From contig NZ_SMLB01000027.1 of the NCBI RefSeq assembly GCF_004349105.1, forward strand, positions 18,809 to 82,808: 64,000 nt of DNA, in the 5' to 3' direction. The first letter of the stretch is position 1. The number at the start of each line of letters is the position of its first letter. The DNA is from Jiangella aurantiaca (GTDB taxonomy: Bacteria > Actinomycetota > Actinomycetes > Jiangellales > Jiangellaceae). Shown piece after piece: positions 34,312 through 42,337 of the stretch. The position numbers were made by a program, and so were the translations under genes. The notes beneath the pieces are model-generated. The model was not told the DNA's origin and made no database searches. It saw nothing but the letters and a program-made list of their open reading frames with translations.

Positions 34312-35277
34312 CTAGCCGGAGGCGCCCGGGCCGAGCACGACGTTGGCCAGCGGCTCGCCCGCCGCGAGCCGCGTCAGCTGCGACTGCACCAGCCGCCTGG
34401 CCCGCGGCAGGAACGCCGACGACAGCCCGCCGACGTGCGGCGAGATCAGCGCGCCGGGCAGCGTCCACAGCGGGTGGCCGGGCGGCAGCGGCTCGGGGTC
34501 GGTGACGTCCATGGCGGCGCGGATGCGGCCCGACCCAACCTCGGCGACCAGTGCGTCGGTGTCGACGATCGGCCCGCGGGCGACGTTGACCAGCACGGCG
34601 CCGTCGCGCATCCGGCCCAGGAAGTCTGCGTCGACCATGCCGCGGGTCTCGTCGGTCAGTGGCAGGATGAGGATGACGACGTCGGCTCGGCCGAGCAGCT
34701 CCGGCAGCGCGTCGAAGCCGGCGACGCCCTCGCGCGCCGTCCGGGCGACCTTGAGCACGTCGCACTCGAACGGCTGCAGCCGCGTCTCGACGGCCCGGCC
34801 GATCGCGCCGTAGCCGACGATGAGCACCGTCCGGTCGGCCAGCGACTCGTACCAGCCCTGCAGCCACTCCCCCGTCGGCGCGGCCCGGACGAACGCCGGG
34901 ATCCCGCGCAGCGTCGCCAGCGTCAGGGTCACCGCGAGCTCGGCCGTGCTGGCGTCGTGCACGCCGCGCGCGTTGCAGAGCGTGAGCCCGTCGCGCACGT
35001 ACGGCAGGACGTGCTCGTAGCCGGCGGTGAGCGTCTGGACGGCGCGCAGCTTCGGCAGGCGGTCGAGCAGCTCGACGGCCGCCGGCGAGAAGCCGTACGG
35101 GAGGACGTAGTACTCGACCCGGTCCAGCACATCCTGCGGAGGGATGTCCGTTGTGTCGGCACTGGTCAGCATGTCCGGCCCGCTGCTCGCGGTCGGCTCG
35201 CCGGCCCAGACGTGCACGTCGAGGCCGGTCGGCACCGCCAGCGAGTCGGCGGAGAACGGGATGAGGACGTCCACCAT
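34312..35277 (-). CDS. D-isomer-specific 2-hydroxyacid dehydrogenase
   Basis: This 321-residue NAD(P)-dependent dehydrogenase has the nucleotide-binding motif IVGYGAIGRAVE, the catalytic Arg in NVARGPIVD, the Glu in DVTDPEPLPP and the His in LISPHVGGLSS. Family members interconvert 2-hydroxy and 2-oxo acids (lactate, glyoxylate, phosphoglycerate, hydroxypyruvate). The ATG at 35277 is used; upstream in-frame codons run into the divergent gene. It converges on the transporter gene across a 55-base gap with no clear hairpin. Confidence 0.92.
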   Translation of the reverse strand: MVDVLIPFSADSLAVPTGLDVHVWAGEPTASSGPDMLTSADTTDIPPQDVLDRVEYYVLPYGFSPAAVELLDRLPKLRAVQTLTAGYEHVLPYVRDGLTLCNARGVHDASTAELAVTLTLATLRGIPAFVRAAPTGEWLQGWYESLADRTVLIVGYGAIGRAVETRLQPFECDVLKVARTAREGVAGFDALPELLGRADVVILILPLTDETRGMVDADFLGRMRDGAVLVNVARGPIVDTDALVAEVGSGRIRAAMDVTDPEPLPPGHPLWTLPGALISPHVGGLSSAFLPRARRLVQSQLTRLAAGEPLANVVLGPGASG

Positions 35278-35318
35278 GGTCCTCGAACCTACCGTTCCGC
35301 GCGTGACACGATGGGCGG

Positions 35319-36512
35319 GTGTCCATCCGGCGGATGATCGTGGTCGTCGCGGCGCTGACCGTGGTGGGCGGGTCCTGCTCGGAGCCGGGGTCGGACGGGG
35401 AGGCATCGCCGCCTGGGTCGGCCTCGTCGCCTGGTGCGTCGCCGTCGTCGCCCGGTGCGCCGTCGTCGCCCGGTGCGCCGTCGTCGCTGTCGCCGGGGAC
35501 GTCGTCGCCGTCGTCGCCCGCCGCGCAGCCCGGACCTGTCACGCCGTCGGCGGTGGAAGAGATCGTCACCGGGCTGGCCGCGCCGTGGAGCATCGCGTTC
35601 GTGCCCGGCAGCGACGGGCAGGCGCTGGTGACGCAGCGCGACGAGGGCACGATCGTGCTGGTCGACACGACCGGTGCGGTGACGCCGGTCGGCGCGGTCC
35701 CCGGGGTCGAAGGGACCGGCGAGGGCGGGCTGCTGGGCCTCGCCTTCGACCCGGCGTCGCCGGCCGACCTGTACATCTACGCGACGATGGGCTCGCAGAA
35801 CGTGGTGCAGCGGACGACGTACGCGTCTGGTGCGCTGGGTTCGTTCGAGGTCGTCCTCGACGGGATCCCCGCGGGGACGCGGCACGACGGCGGGCGGCTG
35901 GCGTTCGGTCCGGACGGGATGCTGTACATCTCGACCGGCGAGAGCGGCAACGCCGACGACGCGCAGGATCTCGGCAGCCTGGGCGGGAAGATCCTGCGGA
36001 TCACGCCTGACGGGAGCGTGCCGGACGACAACCCGTTCGACGGGTCGCCGATCTGGTCCTACGGTCACCGCAACGTCGAGGGCCTGGCCTTCGACGACGA
36101 GGGGCGGCTGTGGGCGTCGGAGTTCGGCGACCGGGATGCCGACGAGCTCAACCTCATCGTCGCCGGTGCGAACTACGGCTGGCCGTTCGTCGAGGGGGTC
36201 GGTGGCGCGCCCGACTACGTCGACCCTGTGGTCGAGTGGCGACCGACCTCCGAGTCATCGCCGAGCGGAATCGCGTACGTGCGCGACACGATCTTCGTCG
36301 CGGCGTTGCGGGGTGAGCGGCTGTGGCAGGTGCCGCTGTCCTCCGGCGGGGATGCCGGCGAGCCGGCGGCGTTCGTTGCGGACTACGGACGGCTGCGCGA
36401 CGCCGTCGTCGCCCCCGACGGGACGCTGTGGGTGCTGACGAACAATACCGACGGCAGAGGCGACCCCCGCACCGGCGACGACCGGATCCTGCGGCTGACG
36501 CTGACCCCGTAG
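35319..36512 (+). CDS. PQQ-dependent sugar (glucose/sorbosone-type) dehydrogenase lipoprotein
   Basis: This 397-residue exported protein starts at a GTG. The signal ends in the lipobox-like VVGGSC. A Ser-Pro-Gly-rich linker (about residues 25-72) with tandem APSSPG repeats precedes a six-bladed propeller: APWSIAFVPG, GGLLGLAFDP, HDGGRLAFGPDGMLY, SYGHRNVEGLAFD and GANYGWPFVEG. Soluble aldose sugar dehydrogenases oxidise sugars at C1 outside the membrane using PQQ and calcium; the His in GHRN is the usual catalytic position. No PQQ-synthesis genes are in the window. Confidence 0.9.
   Translation: MSIRRMIVVVAALTVVGGSCSEPGSDGEASPPGSASSPGASPSSPGAPSSPGAPSSLSPGTSSPSSPAAQPGPVTPSAVEEIVTGLAAPWSIAFVPGSDGQALVTQRDEGTIVLVDTTGAVTPVGAVPGVEGTGEGGLLGLAFDPASPADLYIYATMGSQNVVQRTTYASGALGSFEVVLDGIPAGTRHDGGRLAFGPDGMLYISTGESGNADDAQDLGSLGGKILRITPDGSVPDDNPFDGSPIWSYGHRNVEGLAFDDEGRLWASEFGDRDADELNLIVAGANYGWPFVEGVGGAPDYVDPVVEWRPTSESSPSGIAYVRDTIFVAALRGERLWQVPLSSGGDAGEPAAFVADYGRLRDAVVAPDGTLWVLTNNTDGRGDPRTGDDRILRLTLTP
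35441..35486 (+). repeat. Tandem 18-bp repeat in the linker of the sugar dehydrogenase
   Basis: About 2.5 direct copies of an 18-base unit starting GCCGTCGTCGCCCGGT encode SSPGAP-type repeats in the lipoprotein linker. The reading frame is kept because the unit is a multiple of three, so copy-number change would only alter linker length. Confidence 0.7.
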
Positions 36513-36640
36513 GCTTCTTTGGCCTGGTGAGGGGACGTTTCGGGCGTTCGCGGTCAGGGTGGTCCCCGGGCCCGGAATCAGGGGACGATCGTCACCGAGT
36601 CGGAGCCGCTGGAGATCGATTCGGTTCTAGCGTTGGGGGC

Positions 36641-37483
36641 ATGGCCAACGAGACGATGCCGGCGGGGAGCGGGCCGGGTGTTGCTGGGGCTGATGTTGGC
36701 GGGCGGGGTCTTGGCGGGCCGGGCGTGCGGCGGCGGCCGGTGCGGCGCGGGCTGTCGTTCGCCGGGTTCGCCGCGGTGGCGTTCGCGGGCCTGACCGCGG
36801 TGTCGTGGATCACCCACTCCCACGACTCGGTGACCGTCTCCGAGCGCGTCGACCGCGTCGAGATCGACGTCTCCTCCGGCCGCGTCGAGATCGTAGGGTC
36901 GCCGTCGGACGAGACCCGGCTCGACTTCTCAGTGAAGTCCGGCTGGAGCCGCGACGGCGGGATCGAGCACTCCGTGTCCGGCGGCGTGCTGCGGGTGACC
37001 GGCGGGTGCGACTCCGGCGTGTTCGGCATCTGGTGCGAGTCCGATGTGACGATCACCGTTCCGGCGTCGGCGACGGTCACAGCCGACGCGTCCGCCGGGA
37101 CCGTGGTGGTGTCGGGGCTTTCCGGCGAAACGTCGCTGGAGTCGGACGCGGGCTCGATCGAGGTGTCGGACCAGCGCGGTCCCCTGACCGCCCACTCCGA
37201 CGCCGGTTCGGTGCGCGTCACTGGCCTGGACGCCGACGTCGCCAAGGTGACGTCGAGCGCCGGCGACGTGGAGGTCGAGGCGGTGTCGCCGCCGAGGTCG
37301 CTGGACGCGGAGTCCAGCGCCGGCTCGGTGCGGGTCTCCCTGCCCGGCGACGTCCCCTACGACGTCGAGACCGACTCCGCCGTCGGCCGCGAGCTCGTCA
37401 CCGTCGACTCGGTGCCCGGAGCCCGCCACGAGATCCGTGCCTTCTCCAGCGCCGGCTCCGTCGAGGTCGTCGATGCCCGCTGA
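36641..37483 (+). CDS. DUF4097-type membrane-anchored beta-repeat protein
   Basis: This 280-residue protein has a Gly-rich N-terminus (residues 1-40), a single membrane span (LSFAGFAAVAFAGLTAVSWI) and an extracellular region. That region is made of repeated short beta strands with the motif SxAGxVxV/SDAGSIEV, typical of DUF4097 beta-solenoids. The ATG follows a GGGGG Shine-Dalgarno sequence. The function of such proteins is unknown; they often accompany envelope-stress regulators, but none is adjacent. The 128-base gap before it holds no gene or clear signal. Confidence 0.85.
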   Translation: MANETMPAGSGPGVAGADVGGRGLGGPGVRRRPVRRGLSFAGFAAVAFAGLTAVSWITHSHDSVTVSERVDRVEIDVSSGRVEIVGSPSDETRLDFSVKSGWSRDGGIEHSVSGGVLRVTGGCDSGVFGIWCESDVTITVPASATVTADASAGTVVVSGLSGETSLESDAGSIEVSDQRGPLTAHSDAGSVRVTGLDADVAKVTSSAGDVEVEAVSPPRSLDAESSAGSVRVSLPGDVPYDVETDSAVGRELVTVDSVPGARHEIRAFSSAGSVEVVDAR

Positions 37484-37560
37484 TCGGGGTCGGGTTCTGC
37501 GGTGGCCCGATGGGTGGAGGATTCGTGCAGCCATGGCGACCCGGATCCCGCAACCATCTC

Positions 37561-38517
37561 TCAGCCGGTCTCGATCACCTGGCGTTCTCCGATCCGCACG
37601 TGCGCGGTGGTGGCCGGCCGTGGCGGCTCGAGCGTCCCGTCGACTCCGATGGACGCCGTCCACGTCGCCGTCCAGGTCGCGGTCGCGGTGACAGCGTAGG
37701 CGGTGCCCGGCTGGTCGGCGCTCGTCTGCGTGTAGGTGTGGCCGCAACTCGGTGACGGGCGGACGCCCAGACTCGGCCGATAGGCGTCGCCAGGTGTCTC
37801 GCACGTGACCGTCGTGCCGTCACCCATGTCCCAGGTGACGCTTCCGACCTCGGCCGTCACGGTGACCGTGATGCCTCCGACGGTGGCCGACTCCTCGATC
37901 GGCCCCCAGGTCGTCGGTCCAGCGTTGGTCACCCACATCCACACCGGCGCGCCGACCAGGCCGATGCTGTCGGGTGCGTGTTCCAGCGGACGTGGAGCCA
38001 GCCCCAGTTCGAGCGGCTCGAAGGTCATCCCTTCGAGGAGCTGCTGTGCAACCTCCTCCGGATCCACGACAACCGGCGGCTGCTCCCCGGGCATCTCGGC
38101 CAGCCACATCAAGCCTCGATCACCCCACGCATAGGAGCCGAGTGACCAATTCGCCGCGAGCTTTCGCCAGTCAAACACCCACCCCTGTTCTTGCGGCCCG
38201 GTCCAATAGCCAAGGTGGCTCAGGTCGCCGTCGGGTGGCCGGTAGCGCTCGTTCTGACCCGGCGCTAGCGGCAGCAGGTACCGGTCAAGTGCCGCATCGA
38301 ACACGAATCCGTCGATCTCACACGGCACGTTGATCAATGCTGGATCGCTCTGGTTGCAGCCAGTCACGGCGTCGTCTGGCGGAGTCTCACTTTCCTCACA
38401 GAAGGCACCGTTCCACAACGTGCCAGGTGGACAGCTGGCCGCCTGATCGGGAACTGCCAAGACCTCCTGACCGAAGCTTGAACCGACGACTGCGAGTAGG
38501 GTCGCCACTGGGCTCAT
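37561..38517 (-). CDS. Secreted hypothetical protein with PKD-like segment
   Basis: This 318-residue protein begins with a signal sequence (MSPVATLLAVVGSSFG, AlaVal-type cleavage) followed by a Cys-rich region (SCPPGTLWNGAFCEE, GCNQSD, VPCEID). It ends with a beta-sandwich-like segment containing WDMGDGTTVTCETPG, the PKD-type signature. Similar proteins are widespread in actinomycetes without known function. The ATG at 38517 shares a base with the stop of the preceding lipoprotein gene (TGATG), so the two are probably translated together. Confidence 0.75.
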   Translation of the reverse strand: MSPVATLLAVVGSSFGQEVLAVPDQAASCPPGTLWNGAFCEESETPPDDAVTGCNQSDPALINVPCEIDGFVFDAALDRYLLPLAPGQNERYRPPDGDLSHLGYWTGPQEQGWVFDWRKLAANWSLGSYAWGDRGLMWLAEMPGEQPPVVVDPEEVAQQLLEGMTFEPLELGLAPRPLEHAPDSIGLVGAPVWMWVTNAGPTTWGPIEESATVGGITVTVTAEVGSVTWDMGDGTTVTCETPGDAYRPSLGVRPSPSCGHTYTQTSADQPGTAYAVTATATWTATWTASIGVDGTLEPPRPATTAHVRIGERQVIETG

Positions 38518-39140
38518 CAACACGGCTCATCCAGAGCTACCTCGATCTGGGATACATACCAGCCAGGCATTTCAGTGCCGGACGCCGGATCTGCCATCGG
38601 AGCGTAGGTCCATGACATATGCCACCGTTGATAGAGCGCGGGCGTTTCGGGCAACTCAGCGGCGCCGCCCTCGAACTCTACGTAGACCAGCTGAGACATG
38701 TCTAAGCACGCGATCGACGTCGCTTCATGAATGCCTTGGTCGGTTACGTCGAGTTTCACGTCCGATACTTCGTGGCGAGCAACCAAGGCTCGGCCGACCT
38801 GTTCAATCTCCGATGACCGCCACGCGGCGATCCAATTTGCGAGGTCCGCATTGGCCGCACCCTCGACCTTCCATCGGCCGACCAGCTCAATGTTCCAGCC
38901 TGAGGTGCCGCCGTAGTCGCTGGCGTTGGCTTTGAAGTCGTCCCAGGCGGCGATGAGTTGCTCGAACGTCGTCTGGATGTCGGCCTCAGCCTGCTCCTCC
39001 GGGGTCAGCGCGGGCGGGGCAGTGATCGCAGGCGCCGTTGTCGTCGTCGGCGAGGGCGGCGCGGGCTCCGAATCCTCACTCCCGCAGGCGGCGAGTAGCA
39101 GCACGGCCGCGACCGCCTTACCCCGTTGACCCACCGACAT
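38517..39140 (-). CDS. Secreted hypothetical lipoprotein
   Basis: This 207-residue protein has a lipoprotein signal (AVLLLAAC), a Thr/Pro/Ala-rich spacer (PSPTTTTAPAITAPPAL) and a mature domain beginning LTPEEQAEADIQTTFEQLIAAWDDF. That domain looks like an NTF2-like lipoprotein fold with a single Cys pair (SIACLDM, terminal DEPC). The ATG at 39140 is chosen because GGAAGGAG lies seven bases upstream. It is coupled to the following secreted PKD-like protein. I do not recognise a specific family. Confidence 0.75.
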   Translation of the reverse strand: MSVGQRGKAVAAVLLLAACGSEDSEPAPPSPTTTTAPAITAPPALTPEEQAEADIQTTFEQLIAAWDDFKANASDYGGTSGWNIELVGRWKVEGAANADLANWIAAWRSSEIEQVGRALVARHEVSDVKLDVTDQGIHEATSIACLDMSQLVYVEFEGGAAELPETPALYQRWHMSWTYAPMADPASGTEMPGWYVSQIEVALDEPC

Positions 39141-39147
39141 CCCCGCT

Positions 39148-39155
39148 CTCCTTCC
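39148..39155 (-). promoter_or_regulatory. Ribosome binding site deciding the lipoprotein start
   Basis: On the minus strand GGAAGGAG lies seven bases before the ATG at 39140. The in-frame ATG at 39158 would overlap this site. Confidence 0.6.
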
Positions 39156-39261
39156 CATTGCGTCTCAACCGGGCCGATGATCTTACGGCGGCCTGCAGAC
39201 CGGCGCTCAGCTCTCCGCCCGCAAGCTCCCGTCATCTATAGGTGCTTTCCCGAGCCCGAAC

Positions 39262-39648
39262 GTGACAACCACCCTGGCGCTGACCGTCAGACGGTGCCAG
39301 CGCTCGCGGCCGCACGCTCGTGCTCGTCGACACCTCGGCGTCGATGCGTCAGCGCGTCTCGGCCCGGTCGTCGATGACGGCGATCGAGGCAGCTGCGGTC
39401 TTCGGGGTCGCGCTGGCGTGGTGATCGTGACGGACATGCAGACGTTCCCGGATACCGCGGACTACGGCGACCCGGTGGCGAGGGTCCCGGCCCGGGTCCC
39501 CGTCTACGGGTTCGACCTCGGCGGATACCGGCCGACGGCGCTCGCTGCGGGCCGGGCGAACCGGCACGAGTTCGGCGGTCTGGGCGACGCGACGTTCACG
39601 CTGATCGGCCTGCTCGAGCAGGGCCGCTCGGCCGGCTGGCCGTTCTAG
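39262..39648 (+). pseudogene. TROVE-domain (Ro60/Rsr-like) protein remnant, frameshifted and internally deleted
   Basis: The 3' part of a Ro60-type gene survives in pieces in different frames. VPALA is readable near 39294, then GRTLVLVDTSASM with the vWA/MIDAS motif in a second frame (39308-39424, ending AVFGVALAW-stop). Next comes VVIVTDMQTFPD and the C-terminus ANRHEFGGLGDATF and QGRSAGWPF in a third stretch (39418-39648). Intact proteins carry about 50 further residues between VALA and VIVTDMQT, so a deletion accompanies the frameshifts. The RNA-binding HEAT-like TROVE repeats upstream are gone; 39141-39261 shows no recognisable remainder. The ORF that spans the region is not a functional gene. 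Confidence 0.75.
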
Positions 39649-39670
39649 GAGTTCGACGACGCGAGGGGTC

Positions 39671-39698
39671 GTGCCGCCGCCAACGCACGCGGCGGCAC
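39671..39698. terminator. GC-rich hairpin between the pseudogene and the ACT-protein gene
   Basis: GTGCCGCCGC (39671-39680) and its exact complement GCGGCGGCAC (39689-39698) form a 10-bp stem with an 8-base loop. It lies just past the end of the minus-strand ACT gene and just past the Ro60 remnant, so it can terminate from either side. It lacks a T-run. Confidence 0.55.
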
Positions 39699-39716
39699 CG
39701 CGCCGTCGCCGGCCGG

Positions 39717-40103
39717 TCAGATGACGGCCTTGCCGAGCACCTTCATGGCGGCCTCCTGGTCGTCGACGCACAGGACGGCGACGAACTGTGAGTTGGAGAC
39801 CCGCACCGGCAAGAACACCTCGACGTTCACCCCGGCGTCGGCGAGCTTGCGGAAGGTCGCGGCGCCGGCGCCGGGAGCGTTCTTCAACCGGACCGTCAGG
39901 GCGTCCCGCTCGGCGGCGTCGAAGCCGGCGTCCTGCAGCACCGACCGCGCCGCCGCCTCGTCGTCGGCGATGAACGCGACCGTGCCGGTGTCGCCGTGCG
40001 CCAGACCGCAGATCACCAGGTTGACCCCGCGCGCCGCCATCGCTTCACACACCTCGGCGAGCCGTCCGGGCTCGTTCTCGAACTCGACGGTGAAGGCGCT
40101 CAT
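39717..40103 (-). CDS. Tandem ACT-domain protein
   Basis: This 128-residue protein is made of two ACT domains: FTVEFENEPGRLAEVCEAMAARGVNL (about residues 4-60) and LTVRLKNAPGAGAATFRKLADAGVNV (about 66-128). ACT pairs bind amino acids or other small ligands and usually act as regulatory partners; the partner here is unknown. The ATG at 40103 is set by AGGAGG about eight bases upstream. It stands alone between the Ro60 remnant and an F420-type oxidoreductase. Confidence 0.85.
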   Translation of the reverse strand: MSAFTVEFENEPGRLAEVCEAMAARGVNLVICGLAHGDTGTVAFIADDEAAARSVLQDAGFDAAERDALTVRLKNAPGAGAATFRKLADAGVNVEVFLPVRVSNSQFVAVLCVDDQEAAMKVLGKAVI

Positions 40104-40168
40104 CGCGCTCACCTCCTACGACCGGAGCTTTCGCGCCCAACGTACCCCGCCGCCGGCCACCGACGCCG

Positions 40169-41005
40169 TCAGCCGATGGCGCGCAGCCGCGGCAGCAGCT
40201 CGGCGACCTCGGTGGCCTGCGCCTCGGCCGAGCCGGGGCGGGTGATGACGATGATGTCGTCGACCCCGACGGCGGCGAACGCCTCGACGCGCGGCAGGAG
40301 GTCGGCCGCGTCGTCGCCGAGCCGCAGCTGCATCGTCCGGCGGATGTGCGCCGGGTCGCGGCCGACGTCGGCGCAGTGGGCGTCGAGCACGCCCGACAGC
40401 TCCGCGAACTCCGCCGGCTCGACGCCGGTAGCGTTCCAGGCGTCGGCGTAGAGCGCCGTGATGCGCAGCGTTCGCTTGCGGCCGCTGCCACCGATCCAGA
40501 TCGGCGGGTACGGCGACTGGACCGGCTTCGGCTCGGCGACGGCGTCCTCGATGCGGTAGTGCTCGCCGGCGAACGTGGTCCGCTCCTGCGTCCACAGGGA
40601 GCGGATGATCTGGCAGGCCTCCTCGAGGCGGTCCAGCCGCTCCCCCGCGGTGCCGAACCGCAGGCCGAACATGGTGTGCTCGTACTCCGCCCACGCCGCG
40701 CCGAGCCCGAACTCCAGCCGTCCGCCGGACAGGTGGTCGACGGTGACGGCAAGCTTGGCCAGCACGCCGGGGTGGCGGTAGGTGTTGCCGGTGACCATGC
40801 AGCCGATACGGACGCGGCTGGTGGTCTCGGCCATCGCCGCCAGCAGCGCCCACGCGTCGAAGATGTCGCCCGCGGGGTCGCCGCCGATGGTGGCGAAGTG
40901 GTCCATGTTCCACACGTGGTCGAAGCCCGCCTCGTCGGCGATCCGCCAGACCGCGCGGTACTCGTCGATGGGGGCCTGCTGGCTCAGTTTCAGTCCGTAG
41001 CGCAC
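40169..41005 (-). CDS. LLM-class F420/flavin-dependent oxidoreductase
   Basis: This luciferase-like TIM-barrel enzyme of about 278 residues has the features HVWNMDHFATIGG, RIGCMVTGNTYRHP, VDHLSGGRLEFGLGAAW and PPIWIGGSG. They are typical of actinobacterial F420-dependent members. The GTG at 41005 gives the usual N-terminus (MRYGLKLSQQ); a TTG at 41017 is the alternative. The substrate is unknown. It lies 23 bases after the ROK regulator stop, on the same strand. Confidence 0.88.
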   Translation of the reverse strand: MRYGLKLSQQAPIDEYRAVWRIADEAGFDHVWNMDHFATIGGDPAGDIFDAWALLAAMAETTSRVRIGCMVTGNTYRHPGVLAKLAVTVDHLSGGRLEFGLGAAWAEYEHTMFGLRFGTAGERLDRLEEACQIIRSLWTQERTTFAGEHYRIEDAVAEPKPVQSPYPPIWIGGSGRKRTLRITALYADAWNATGVEPAEFAELSGVLDAHCADVGRDPAHIRRTMQLRLGDDAADLLPRVEAFAAVGVDDIIVITRPGSAEAQATEVAELLPRLRAIG

Positions 41006-41028
41006 CGCGCCAGTCAACCACGGGCCGG

Positions 41029-42240
41029 TCAGGCCGCACCGGCCAGCGCGAGGTCCACGGAGGCCGCCGAGTAGACCGCCTCCACCACCATCGCGACCGC
41101 TCCGGCGACGCCCGCGCCGTCGCCGAGCACGCTGGTCGAGACCTGCAGGTCCTGGGTCGCCAGCGGCTGCGTGCGCTGGTGCAGCCGCTCCTGCAGCGCC
41201 GGCATGAAGTGCTCCTGCGCGCGGATGACGTCACCGCCCACCACCAGCGCGCCGGGGTTGAGCAGGCTCACCGCGGCGGCGAGCACGTCGCCGATCTGCA
41301 GGCCGGACCGGCGGACCAGAGCCACCGCCCGGGGATCGCCGGCGCGGGCGAGGTCGACGGCCTCGCGGCTGGTGCTCACCGGCAGGCCCTCCTCGGCCAA
41401 GGCGCGGGCGATGGCGCCGCCACTGGCGCTGGCCGCCAGGCAGCCGCGCGCGCCGCAGGCGCAGGACGGGCCGTCGCCGTCGTCGGCGATGCGCACGTGG
41501 CCGATGTCGCCGGACCCGCCGTGCCGGCCGCGCACCAGCTGCCCGTTCACGATCACTCCGGCCCCGATACCGGTGGCGACCTTGACGAACAGCAGCGACG
41601 TGGACGACGTCGGCGCCGCGAGGTACTCGCCCAGGGCCATGAGGTTGGCGTCGTTGTCGACGAACGCCGGGACGCCGAGAGCCTCTTCGAGCCGTTCCTT
41701 GATCGGATAGTCGTGCCAGCCGGGCATGATCGGCGGCCGGACCGGCCGGCCGGTCTCGACGTCGACCGGGCCGGGCACCCCCACGCCGGCCCCGACCACG
41801 GGCGGCACGTCGGAGCCGACGTCGCGCAGCATCGCTTGCCACGACTCCTGCAGCCAGCCGAGGCAGGCGTCGGGCCCATCGGTGATCCGCAGCGCCACGG
41901 TCCGTTCGGCGAGATGAGCGCCGGCGAGGTCGCTGACGGTGGCGCGAGCGTGCCGGGCGCCGAGATCGGCGCCCAGGACCAGGCCGTGCCGCTGGTTGAA
42001 CGCCAGCCTGGCCGTAGGCCGCCCGCGAGCACCGGTCTCCGTCGCCACCTCGCGCACGAACCCGGCGGCGAGCAACTGCTCCACCCGCACGGCCACCGTC
42101 GAGCGGGACAGCCCAGTGTGTTCCAGCAGTTCACGCCGCGTCCGCGCGGCACCGGTGCGAATCAGCTCCAGCAGCCGCCCGCCACTGGTGGCCGAGCCCA
42201 CCTCGACGGCCCGCACCGCCGCCGTGCTCACTGCGTCCAT
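41029..42240 (-). CDS. ROK-family transcriptional regulator
   Basis: This 403-residue protein has an N-terminal winged helix (RRELLEHTGLSRSTVAVRVEQL, residues about 34-56) and a C-terminal ROK sugar-kinase-like domain. That domain includes LGADLGARHARATV, the ATP/sugar blocks FVDNDANLMALGEY and TGIGAGVIVNG, and the zinc motif CACGARGCL. It is a sugar-responsive repressor or activator. The ATG at 42240 follows a GGGGG Shine-Dalgarno sequence. It is divergent from the GDSL hydrolase across 97 bases. The two glycosidases and CUT1 importer 0.7-8 kb away could be its targets. Confidence 0.92.
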   Translation of the reverse strand: MDAVSTAAVRAVEVGSATSGGRLLELIRTGAARTRRELLEHTGLSRSTVAVRVEQLLAAGFVREVATETGARGRPTARLAFNQRHGLVLGADLGARHARATVSDLAGAHLAERTVALRITDGPDACLGWLQESWQAMLRDVGSDVPPVVGAGVGVPGPVDVETGRPVRPPIMPGWHDYPIKERLEEALGVPAFVDNDANLMALGEYLAAPTSSTSLLFVKVATGIGAGVIVNGQLVRGRHGGSGDIGHVRIADDGDGPSCACGARGCLAASASGGAIARALAEEGLPVSTSREAVDLARAGDPRAVALVRRSGLQIGDVLAAAVSLLNPGALVVGGDVIRAQEHFMPALQERLHQRTQPLATQDLQVSTSVLGDGAGVAGAVAMVVEAVYSAASVDLALAGAA

Positions 42241-42337
42241 GCGCCGACCCCCTTCCGGCCCGTTGCCTCTCCACCCTGCATTCTCAACCGAGTTGCTCCC
42301 GTACGATCGCCGGGACGACCCGGACGAAGGGACGGCG

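Noticed and set aside
39126..39377. A short plus-strand frame near the Ro60 remnant
   Set aside because: Only VPALA within it resembles the TROVE protein; the rest is noise. It is treated as part of the pseudogene region, not as a gene.
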